Source: Anammoximicrobium sp032229885 (GTDB lineage Bacteria; Planctomycetota; Planctomycetia; Pirellulales; Pirellulaceae). From it: a stretch of 6,711 nucleotides of DNA. The DNA lies in contig JAVYAJ010000330.1 of the NCBI GenBank assembly GCA_032229885.1, forward strand, positions 1-6,711, given 5' to 3'. Position 1 is the first letter of the stretch; each line of letters starts with the position of its first letter. The notes beneath the pieces are model-generated. The model saw only the letters and a program-made list of their open reading frames with translations. It did no database searches and was not told the origin of the DNA. This document shows, one piece after another, positions 1 to 5,662 of the stretch. Made by a program: the position numbers and the translations under genes.

Positions 1-174
1 CCTGGGGCAACGCCCCAGGGCTGACGCCGCGCGTGTGCCTCTGTTGGCCGAAGGCCCTATTCATGCGGGCCGCGGTGACACGTTGATGTTGGCCTTCAGC
101 CAACACGGTCGCTATCATCTCTGACTCCTGGGGCGTTGCCCCAGGCTACGTTGGTGATGGCCTTCGGCCAACAC
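1..174. repeat. Cluster of short palindromic dispersed-type repeats
   Basis: Two motifs recur here. The first is CCTGGGGCAACGCCCCAGG at 1-19, an 8-base-pair perfect hairpin with a 3-base loop. Its exact reverse complement, with loop GTT, is at 127-145. The second is a GGCC-TTC-GGCC hairpin core ending in CAACAC. It occurs at 81-106 and 149-174 in the same orientation (23 of 26 bases identical), with a shorter inverted copy at about 43-56. No reading frame here looks like a protein. Neither hairpin is followed by a T tract, so they are not obvious terminators. They resemble REP-like intergenic repeats. That they are dispersed through the genome is inference, because only this cluster is visible. 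The cluster may continue left of the window. Confidence 0.7.
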
Positions 175-478
175 GCTTCCTGACGTCCGTGCTGCGCAAC
201 AGTCATCCAACTCCAATTTCACCTAACGCGGGCCAGTGCCAGCAACCCAAAAGTGTGCTGCACCGACTAATGTACAAGATGCGCGCACGGTGCGCGCATG
301 ATACGAACGAAGACTCTGACCTGGACGTCACACGGGGTCGCATCTCAGCCGTACGCTCGTTCTCCGTCCGCGGACGCCAACAGAGATCGTCCAAGTCCAA
401 GATGAAATCGGGGATTCGGCCGGAGATCGGGCTCGCGCAGCCCTGGCCTTCCAGACATGCGGGCGGTGAACGGCGCCC
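175..478. other. Intergenic DNA downstream of rnhA, no gene recognised
   Basis: Open frames exist on both strands but have arginine-rich composition and no family resemblance, and the longer ones run antisense into rnhA. The only structure I can support is a perfect 9-base-pair inverted repeat, ATGCGCGCA-CGG-TGCGCGCAT, at 279-299. It lies about 180 bases past the rnhA stop and has no T run on either side, so it is not a standard intrinsic terminator. Confidence 0.5.
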
Positions 479-952
479 CTACGCGGATTTCAACAGCGTC
501 TGATACGCCTGGACTGCGAGACGATCGCACCGTTCGTTCTCGGGATGCCCGCTGTGCCCGAGCACCCGGTGATACGTCACGCGATGGACGGCGATCAGCG
601 CGTCGAGTTGCCGCCACAGATCGTCGTTCTTGATCGGCTTCCACTGTGCGCCCTCGCGACGCCGCCAGCCGTTGGCTTTCCACTTGCCCAACCATTGAGC
701 AAGCCCCTTGCCGACGTACTCGCTGTCGGTGAACAGCCGCACGTCGCACGGCCGCCGCAGGGCCTCGAGACCTTGGATGACGGCCATCAGCTCCATGCGG
801 TTATTGGTCGTCACCTGGGCCGCGCCGCTGGCTTCTTTTTCATGATCCGAGTCCGCCACGCGGAGGATAAAAGCCCAGCCGCCCGGTCCCGGGTTGCCGG
901 AACACGCGCCGTCGGTGAACAAGTCGATCTGGGGCAGCCTGTCGTCCGTCAT
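479..952 (-). CDS. rnhA: Ribonuclease HI
   Basis: Cytoplasmic endonuclease that cuts the RNA strand of RNA-DNA hybrids, removing replication primers and R-loops. The 157-residue product has the whole single-domain RNase HI fold and the family's usual length. The catalytic acidic residues are present: D14 in FTDGACSGNPGPGGW, E54 in NRMEL, D76 in FTDSEYV and D143 in ERCDRLA. The mobile histidine is H133 in GHSGHPENE. The basic substrate-binding protrusion (about residues 89-113, WKANGWRRREGAQWKPIKN) is intact, so this is a type that binds hybrids without a separate N-terminal binding domain. I chose the ATG at 950-952 because the frame stays open upstream to 1360 but that stretch looks nothing like protein, while MTDDRLPQIDLFTDG matches the expected N-terminus. 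No clear Shine-Dalgarno sequence precedes it. It is divergent from the nickel operon and probably functionally unrelated. Confidence 0.95.
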   Translation of the reverse strand: MTDDRLPQIDLFTDGACSGNPGPGGWAFILRVADSDHEKEASGAAQVTTNNRMELMAVIQGLEALRRPCDVRLFTDSEYVGKGLAQWLGKWKANGWRRREGAQWKPIKNDDLWRQLDALIAVHRVTYHRVLGHSGHPENERCDRLAVQAYQTLLKSA

Positions 953-1092
953 GGCGCAATTGTGTCTCTGACGCGCGGCGGGCACAAGGCGCCCTGCGGC
1001 CGTCGCCCGGACCAACCCGCGGGAGATGGGCGAAATCAGGCGGGCCCCACGCTCGACCCACGCTCGACCACTTGTCGCCCTGCCGCGTACAT

Positions 1093-1134
1093 GGTAACGT
1101 ACCGATGTTACGATATGTGATTTCGTAATATACG
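1093..1134. promoter_or_regulatory. AT-rich inverted-repeat cluster, candidate promoter/operator
   Basis: This is a conspicuous AT-rich island in GC-rich DNA. It contains TTACGA (1108-1113) and TCGTAA (1123-1128) as a perfect inverted repeat with a 9-base spacer. Adding the flanking bases gives 9-base arms, 1105-1113 and 1123-1131, that match at 8 of 9 positions. A second, overlapping inverted repeat, GTAAC (1094-1098) and GTTAC (1107-1111), shares half of it. The arrangement suggests a dimeric regulator site with a possible additional half-site, or a divergent promoter. It lies about 140 bases upstream of the rnhA start and about 340 bases upstream of the first operon start, so which side it serves is unknown. 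The regulator is not identified. Confidence 0.4.
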
Positions 1135-1457
1135 GGCGCTGAATCGGCCCGAGCCGACCGCTGCACACACGTCGCCACACACACGTCGCCAGCCGCGCGT
1201 CAGCGAAATGTACGGGCAACGCGCACGCGCAGGGACGGAAACGGCCCGCCATCCGCCGGGGGACAAACCCGCTTCCGCGGTCGGTGCGGCCCGGGGCCTG
1301 GGAGACAGCGCCGCTGTCGCGCGGGCGCCAATCGCCGGTAGGATCGCGGCACGTGGCCACGTCCTTCGGATGGTGATTACGTTGGATTCAACCGCGACGC
1401 GAACACGACATGTTGCGTCACGGACGATTGTTGAACCGAGGAAGAACTGTACACCGT

Positions 1458-1463
1458 GAGGAG
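1458..1463 (+). promoter_or_regulatory. Ribosome binding site of the methylase gene
   Basis: GAGGAG sits 9 bases before the ATG at 1473. It supports this start, and therefore the signal peptide, over an upstream in-frame ATG at 1410 and over a later in-frame TTG at 1587 that would remove the signal peptide. Confidence 0.65.
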
Positions 1464-1472
1464 AACTGCCAG

Positions 1473-2348
1473 ATGAGATTTCGTGGGACCAGCCCGTTGT
1501 GGGCGCTGCCGTTGATTGCCTGTCTGCTGGGCGTGTCGCCGAGCCTTGCGGCCGAGGCCGCCGCTGGCGGCAAGGCCGGTTCGTCTTTGTGCCTGGTCGG
1601 AGTTGGGCCGGGCGACCGGGATCTCGTCACGTTGCGAGCCTTGGACGTGATGCGGAAGGCCGATCTCGTGTTCGCCTCGCCTCGTATCCGCGAAAAGTTT
1701 CCGGCGGAATTGGAGGGCAAAGAGGTCGTCGAAGGTTTCTGGCGTTTGTTCCCGTACTACGGTCAGGATCTGGCCGAGGTGCCCCCGGCGCAACGCGGCG
1801 AGGCTGAACAACTGGCCGTTCGCCGAAACGAATTCATCGCCCGCGTCCGCGCGGCGGTCGGTGAAGGGAAGGCTGTGGCGATCCTAGACAGCGGAGACCC
1901 TCTTCTGTACGGCCCCTGGGCGTGGTGCTTGGAAGAATTTGCGGACCTGCATCCGTTGGTCGTCCCCGGCGTGAGCTGCTTCAACGCGGCCAACGCGGCC
2001 TTGCGGCGCGGCGTCACGAACAGCGAGCAGACCAAGTCGGTCATCCTGACGGCCGCGGATTGGGAAGGCAAGACCGACACGATCGACCAGCTTTCCAAGC
2101 ACCGGGCGACGATGGGTCTGTTCACGATGCGGACCGAGTTCGACGAGTTCATCAAAAAGCTGTCCATCAACTATCCGCCGGACACGCCCGTGGCGATCGT
2201 CATTCAGGCGGGCTATGCGGACAAGGAACGCGTGGTCGAAGGGACGTTGGGGACGATCTCGAAGCAGGTCGATCCGCGCGACCTGCCGTTCGAGTACATG
2301 ATCTACGTTGGCGAATTTCTGACCTATCGACACAAGAAAGCGAGATAG
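1473..2348 (+). CDS. CobM/CbiF-like tetrapyrrole methylase with signal peptide
   Basis: A 291-residue member of the SAM-dependent tetrapyrrole (corrin/porphyrin) methylase superfamily. The family's SAM-site motif is GVGPGD at 43-48, followed by RDLVTLRA. SGDPLLYGP (140-148) is the family GDP-loop motif, and PGVSCFNAANAAL (165-177) follows. The C-terminal half (KHRATMGLF at 209-217, then YPPDTPVAIV and VVEGTL) most resembles cobalt-precorrin-4 C11-methyltransferases (CobM/CbiF). Residues 1 to about 27 form a Sec-type signal peptide: basic MRFR, a hydrophobic core from L9 to V21, and a likely cleavage near SLAA. There is no twin-arginine motif. Family members act in the cytoplasm, so export is odd. 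The gene opens the nickel-uptake operon and its stop is 2 bases from nikK. Its function here is unknown. It could be a catalytically idle tetrapyrrole- or metal-complex-binding protein, or an enzyme retained by an uncleaved anchor. Confidence 0.85.
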   Translation: MRFRGTSPLWALPLIACLLGVSPSLAAEAAAGGKAGSSLCLVGVGPGDRDLVTLRALDVMRKADLVFASPRIREKFPAELEGKEVVEGFWRLFPYYGQDLAEVPPAQRGEAEQLAVRRNEFIARVRAAVGEGKAVAILDSGDPLLYGPWAWCLEEFADLHPLVVPGVSCFNAANAALRRGVTNSEQTKSVILTAADWEGKTDTIDQLSKHRATMGLFTMRTEFDEFIKKLSINYPPDTPVAIVIQAGYADKERVVEGTLGTISKQVDPRDLPFEYMIYVGEFLTYRHKKAR

Positions 2349-2350
2349 CC

Positions 2351-3217
2351 ATGCAGAGCACAACAGCGCGTCGCGCGCCGAGCGGCGTCCGCCCCGTGGT
2401 GGCGTTTGCGGTCGGCGTCGTGGCGCTGATCGGCGCCGGGCGGTCGGCATCCGCCCACCAGGTATGGATCGAAACGGCGTCGACGGCCACGACCGCCGAG
2501 CCGCACGACATTCAGGTCTGCTGGGGGCATTCCGGTTCCAAAGAAGGCGGGTCGATCCTGGCTCGACAGCGCGATAAACTGACCGCGTGCGTCGCCGGCT
2601 CGCAGGGGAACAAGCCCGTGGCGCTGAGCGTCGCCGCCGACGCTTTCACCGGGCAATTTGCGCCCCTGGCTGGCGAGTGCCAGACAGTTGGGGCCGAGTT
2701 GCAGAGCGGGATCATCGACCACGAGCTGCATGGGATTCCGGCCCACACGCGGATCGTGATGTACGGCAAGGCTTGCGTGCGACCGGCGGACGGATCCGGC
2801 GAGCGTGGGCCGTTGCTGGGGCACGAGCTGGAATTGGCCGCCGTGTCCACGCTGCGCGACGCCCGCCCCGGCGCGTCGGTGACCGTCCGGGTGTTGCACA
2901 AAGGCCGCCCGATCGGCGGGCGCAATGTGCTGGTCTCGCTCCGCACGTTGGGCGACTTGCCCGCCGCGGACGACGCGCGAGTCAAGACCCGAGAATGGGC
3001 GATCGAATCGACGGCGGATCCAGCGACCGGCGAGGTTACGTTTCCGCTGATCGTCGGCGGCCAACACATGTTCTATGTCCGCTATTTCGACGAGACGCCA
3101 GGCGTCTACCAGGGAGATCGCCAGGACAGTTCGGATTTCAGCCACTTGCGCACCGGCGATAAGTTCGAACGGACGATGTACGTCGCGACGCTGACGATGC
3201 AGGTCGCGGCCAAGTAG
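2351..3217 (+). CDS. nikK: NikK-like periplasmic DUF4198 metal-uptake protein
   Basis: A 288-residue secreted protein of the DUF4198 family (COG5266, described as the periplasmic component of ABC-type Co2+ transport), the NikK subunit of NikKLMQO transporters. Residues 1-35 are a signal peptide with a hydrophobic core at about 15-30 and an ASA cleavage motif, so the mature protein should begin HQVWIE with His36 at its N-terminus. The mature part has ten histidines (36, 52, 60, 124, 127, 132, 158, 183, 239, 265), with a cluster in DHELHGIPAH. It has four cysteines (57, 80, 110, 142) and the family-like ending PGVYQGDRQDSSDFSH. It probably captures Ni2+ or Co2+ outside the membrane and hands it to NikM. 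The start is the ATG 2 bases after the preceding stop, with only a weak GAG upstream, which suggests translational coupling. The metal is inferred from the neighbours. Confidence 0.82.
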   Translation: MQSTTARRAPSGVRPVVAFAVGVVALIGAGRSASAHQVWIETASTATTAEPHDIQVCWGHSGSKEGGSILARQRDKLTACVAGSQGNKPVALSVAADAFTGQFAPLAGECQTVGAELQSGIIDHELHGIPAHTRIVMYGKACVRPADGSGERGPLLGHELELAAVSTLRDARPGASVTVRVLHKGRPIGGRNVLVSLRTLGDLPAADDARVKTREWAIESTADPATGEVTFPLIVGGQHMFYVRYFDETPGVYQGDRQDSSDFSHLRTGDKFERTMYVATLTMQVAAK

Positions 3218-3472
3218 CGGGATCCGCATCGCGCGGAACCTCCGCGTCTCGGGCCGTGCCCCGCCGATGGCCCGTCTGGAATGCGACACGCACGCCAGAC
3301 GCGCCCGCTTTGGCCAGATGTCCGCGGGACGCGCCGATTCGGCCGCGCCGCTACGGCGCCACGGCGCCACGACCACACGGCCCGTGCTCGCGTCGAGCGC
3401 GGCTGGCCCACGGCCACGTCGCGGCAAACCGCCTGCGAACGAGGCCGCAACGCGCGCGCACAGGTCAATCTC
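3218..3472. other. Gap inside the operon, no gene, one hairpin
   Basis: A 255-base stretch that interrupts otherwise tightly packed genes. In-frame open sequence exists upstream of nikM, but it encodes an arginine-rich stretch with no family resemblance. It holds a hairpin at 3273-3301 and a tandem duplication of ACGGCGCC at 3353-3368. Confidence 0.55.
3273..3301 (+). promoter_or_regulatory. Hairpin between nikK and nikM
   Basis: CGTCTGG (3273-3279) pairs with CCAGACG (3295-3301). Inside, TGCG (3282-3285) pairs with CGCA (3289-3292), leaving an AA/CG internal loop and an ACA loop: 11 base pairs in 29 bases. It lies 55 bases after the nikK stop and has no following run of T beyond three bases. 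It could be a partial terminator or an mRNA-stability structure that sets different levels of NikK and the membrane core. This is inference. Confidence 0.35.
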
Positions 3473-4126
3473 ATGCATCTTCACGAAGCCTTTCTGTCCA
3501 GCAGTCCGCAGGGGATTGCCGTGTTGGGCGGCGGAGCGCTCGGCGCGATCGCCGGAACGGCGTTGGGCTTGCGCGCAATGGATTACGATCACGTGCCGCG
3601 CGTGGGGATGGTCAGCTCGGCGTTTTTCGTCATCTCGTTGATCCATGTGCCGCTGGGAGTGACCAGCGTCCATCTGCTGCTCAATGGCTTGGTCGGTTTG
3701 ATTCTGGGTTGGGCCGCGTTTCCGGCGCTGCTGATCGCGCTGCTGCTGCAAGCCGTGCTGTTCGGACACGGCGGCCTGTTGGCTTTGGGCGTCAACACGT
3801 TTGCGATGGGCCTGCCGGCCGTCGCGTGTTGGCTGCTGTTGCGTCGCGCGATCGGCGGGCGTAGCGATACGCTGGCCTTTCTAGGTGGCTGCGCCGCCGG
3901 GATGTTGGGCGTTTTGGGCGCTGCGTTTCTGGCCGCGTCGGCGCTCTGGATCGCCGGACGCGCGTTCGAGCTGGCCGCCAAGGCGGTGCTGGGCTTTCAC
4001 GTGATCGTGGCCGTGGCCGAGGGCTTGGTGACCGGCAGCGCGATCGTTTTCTTTCGCCGGGCGCGACCGGAACTGCTGTCGCTCCGGCTGTCACACACGT
4101 CACACGAAGCAGGTGGGCCAAGATGA
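3473..4126 (+). CDS. nikM: NikM/CbiM, substrate-binding membrane subunit of an ECF nickel/cobalt transporter
   Basis: The S component that binds the metal ion and moves it across the inner membrane. The 217-residue protein is almost entirely hydrophobic, with about six to seven membrane segments. The start was chosen to give MHLHEAFL, the conserved N-terminus; in this family the free amine of Met1 and His2 are metal ligands. The third ligand position, His67 in TSVHLLLNGL, is also filled, matching the arrangement described for nickel-specific NikM2 and differing from the SCSHPTG context of cobalt-type CbiM. Other family motifs present are LFGHGG (96-101), GVNTFAMGLP (106-115), HVIVAVAEGLVTG (176-188) and RPEL (198-201). 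Nickel is therefore the more likely substrate, cobalt the alternative. A weak AGG lies 8 bases before the ATG. The 3' end overlaps nikL by ATGA. The cytoplasmic tail has two more histidines (208, 211). Confidence 0.92.
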   Translation: MHLHEAFLSSSPQGIAVLGGGALGAIAGTALGLRAMDYDHVPRVGMVSSAFFVISLIHVPLGVTSVHLLLNGLVGLILGWAAFPALLIALLLQAVLFGHGGLLALGVNTFAMGLPAVACWLLLRRAIGGRSDTLAFLGGCAAGMLGVLGAAFLAASALWIAGRAFELAAKAVLGFHVIVAVAEGLVTGSAIVFFRRARPELLSLRLSHTSHEAGGPR

Positions 4127-4845
4127 CTGAGCTGCGGCGCGTTCGAGTCTCCGGAGGCGGCGTCCTCGAAATCAGCGTGTGCGCCAGCCCGCCTAGGCCG
4201 TGGCCCAGTGGCCGATCGCGCGGGCTGACCGGCCTGGCGCGCATGGGACTGGCCATCGCCGTACTGGCGTCGATCCCCGCGCCGACTGCCTGGGCTCACA
4301 AGATGATCGTGTTCGCGGCGGTCCAGGACGGAAAGATCCAGGGCGAGGTCTATTACCAGGACGGCAGCCCCGCGCAAGGGGTCAAGGTGGCGATTCTCGG
4401 CCCCGGCGGCGGCACGCTGGGCGCCGTAGACTCGGACGACGACGGCAAGTTCGTCTACCAGCCCCGCGTCCGCTGTGCGCACACGTTCGTCGCCGACGGA
4501 GGGTTCGGTCACCGCGCCGAATACACGCTGCCCGCCGCCCAGTTGCCTACCACGCTGCCGACGGATGACGCAGGCCAACCCGAGCCGCAGGGTGCAGCGA
4601 CGGCCGGGCCGGCTGGCGCCAAGCACGTGCATCCCGCGCCCGCCGGCAGTCAACCCGAGTTGGCCGCGGAGATCGGCGACTTGAATCGCCAGATCGTCGC
4701 CCTGCGCGCGGATCTGGAAAAGTGGAAGTCGGCGTTGCGGCTGCAAGACGTTCTGGGAGGCGTGGGCTACATCTTCGGAATCCTCGGTGGACTGTCGTAT
4801 TTTTTGAGAGGCCGGCGGACGGCAAACCATGGCGATCGCGGGTAA
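4123..4845 (+). CDS. nikL: NikL-like extracytoplasmic subunit of the nickel/cobalt transporter
   Basis: A 240-residue protein assigned to NikL by position and architecture. After a long basic N-terminal region, residues 41-58 form a hydrophobic signal segment ending AWA. Cleavage there would leave His59 as the first residue (HKMIVFAAV). Residues 60-137 resemble a carboxypeptidase-regulatory-type beta domain (GEVYYQDGSPAQGVKV, then DSDDDGKFVYQP). Next come a Pro/Ala-rich linker with KHVHP (167-171), a probable short coiled coil (179-208) and a C-terminal membrane helix (210-228) followed by RGRR. The beta domain thus sits outside the membrane, tethered by its C-terminus. The start at 4123 overlaps the nikM stop (ATGA) and has AGGTGG 6 bases upstream. 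An ATG at 4243 would give a shorter and more ordinary signal peptide. NikL is thought to assist NikM, as CbiN assists CbiM. Confidence 0.72.
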   Translation: MTELRRVRVSGGGVLEISVCASPPRPWPSGRSRGLTGLARMGLAIAVLASIPAPTAWAHKMIVFAAVQDGKIQGEVYYQDGSPAQGVKVAILGPGGGTLGAVDSDDDGKFVYQPRVRCAHTFVADGGFGHRAEYTLPAAQLPTTLPTDDAGQPEPQGAATAGPAGAKHVHPAPAGSQPELAAEIGDLNRQIVALRADLEKWKSALRLQDVLGGVGYIFGILGGLSYFLRGRRTANHGDRG

Positions 4846-5662
4846 CGCATCTGACGCGCCCGACATCACGACGCGCACGCCAGACGCAGCGGCGCCGAGC
4901 GGCGTCGATCCGCGCACCCGAATCCTGGCCGTCGTGCTGGTGGCCGCGGCCATCACACTGGCGCACAGTCTTCTGACGCTGGGTGTCGCCCTGGGGCTGG
5001 CCGTGATCGCCGCGGCGACGAGCGGCGGATCGCTGAGGGGCAAACTCGCGCGCCTGCTTCCGCTGAACGCCTTGGTCTGTGTTTTGGCCGTGTTCCTGAT
5101 GCTCCAGGCGTGGTTGCACGAGGCGGCCGGCGAGCGCTGCCCCTCGCGGATCGAGCCCGGCAACGTCGAATCGGCCTGGATCCAACGCCCAGCCATGCCG
5201 AGCGCTCGGGAGAGCGCGCGTCTAGCGGCGGCCATCGGCCTCAAGGCCAACGCGATCGGGCTGGCGGTTGTCGTGTTGCTCGGAGGCATGGACAGCGTCG
5301 CGCTCGGCCATGCGCTGGGGCGCCTGGGAATGCCGCGGAAACTGACGCATGTGCTGCTGTTCACCGTGCGTTATCTGGAACTGTTGCAACGCGAGTACGG
5401 CCGGTTGCGAGCGGCGCTGAAGGTCCGTGGATTTCGCCCCCGCGCGGACTTGCGCACGTATCGGACGATCGGTCAACTGGTCGGCGTGCTGCTGATGCGG
5501 AGTCTGGACCGTTCGGACCGCGTGGTGGCGGCGATGAAGTGCCGCGGCTTTCGGGGCCGGTTTTATTTGCTGGACCGCTTTGCGTTCTCGATCCGTGATC
5601 TCTGGTTCAGCTCGGTGGTCCTCGGGGGCGTCGTGGTGCTGGCGGTGTTGGAGCGGCTATGA
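4829..5662 (+). CDS. nikQ: NikQ/CbiQ, transmembrane coupling subunit of the ECF transporter
   Basis: The T component that couples ATP hydrolysis by NikO to movement of NikM. The 277-residue protein begins with a poorly conserved 26-residue Ala/Asp/Thr-rich stretch, then the family motif DPRTRIL (27-33). Membrane segments lie at about 33-62, 76-97, 132-152 and near the C-terminus (about 257-274). The two cytoplasmic coupling motifs that dock into the ATPase are both intact: AALKVRGFRP (195-204) and VAAMKCRGFRG (233-243), each with the conserved Arg-Gly. RLGMPRKLTHVLLFTVRYLELL (165-186) is typical of the family. Residues 98-130 form a polar loop of unusual composition. The start overlaps the end of nikL by 17 bases and has no clear Shine-Dalgarno sequence, so translation is probably coupled. 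The stop overlaps the nikO start by ATGA. Confidence 0.93.
   Translation: MAIAGNASDAPDITTRTPDAAAPSGVDPRTRILAVVLVAAAITLAHSLLTLGVALGLAVIAAATSGGSLRGKLARLLPLNALVCVLAVFLMLQAWLHEAAGERCPSRIEPGNVESAWIQRPAMPSARESARLAAAIGLKANAIGLAVVVLLGGMDSVALGHALGRLGMPRKLTHVLLFTVRYLELLQREYGRLRAALKVRGFRPRADLRTYRTIGQLVGVLLMRSLDRSDRVVAAMKCRGFRGRFYLLDRFAFSIRDLWFSSVVLGGVVVLAVLERL

Larger units (their letters stand above)
953..1472. other. Long divergent intergenic region between rnhA and the nickel operon
   Basis: A 520-base stretch without a convincing gene that must hold the start signals for rnhA (leftward) and the operon (rightward). It contains an AT-rich island with inverted repeats at 1093-1134, a tandem pair of CCACGCTCGAC (1047-1057 and 1058-1068) and a tandem pair of CACACACGTCGCCA (1164-1177 and 1178-1191). 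I see no clear sigma-70 -35/-10 pair, no obvious B12-box of the GCCACTG type, and no match to the Escherichia coli NikR site (GTATGA and TCATAC arms). Confidence 0.6.

Noticed and set aside
189..503. 104-residue plus-strand open frame left of and antisense to the rnhA end
   Set aside because: Mixed, arginine- and serine-rich composition, no recognisable family, no ribosome binding site, and it runs into rnhA on the opposite strand.
953..1360. N-terminal extension of the RNase HI frame to 293 residues
   Set aside because: The added 136 residues are arginine- and alanine-rich with no domain resemblance, and they cross the AT-rich regulatory-looking island. RNase HI starts naturally at MTDDRLPQIDLFTDG.
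1208..1459. 83-residue open frame upstream of the operon
   Set aside because: No family, no ribosome binding site, and it overlaps the start region of the methylase gene. It looks like random GC-rich sequence.
3281..3472. Upstream extension of nikM by 64 residues
   Set aside because: It would bury the conserved Met-His N-terminus needed for metal binding, and the extension is Arg-rich and unlike any NikM.
2324..3769. 481-residue minus-strand open frame opposite nikK and nikM
   Set aside because: A shadow of GC-rich coding sequence. The plus strand carries clear family motifs, and the antisense product is an Arg/Gln/Ala-rich mixture.
3997..5364. 455-residue minus-strand open frame opposite nikL and nikQ
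   Set aside because: Also a high-GC antisense artefact. The plus-strand frames show the NikL and CbiQ features.
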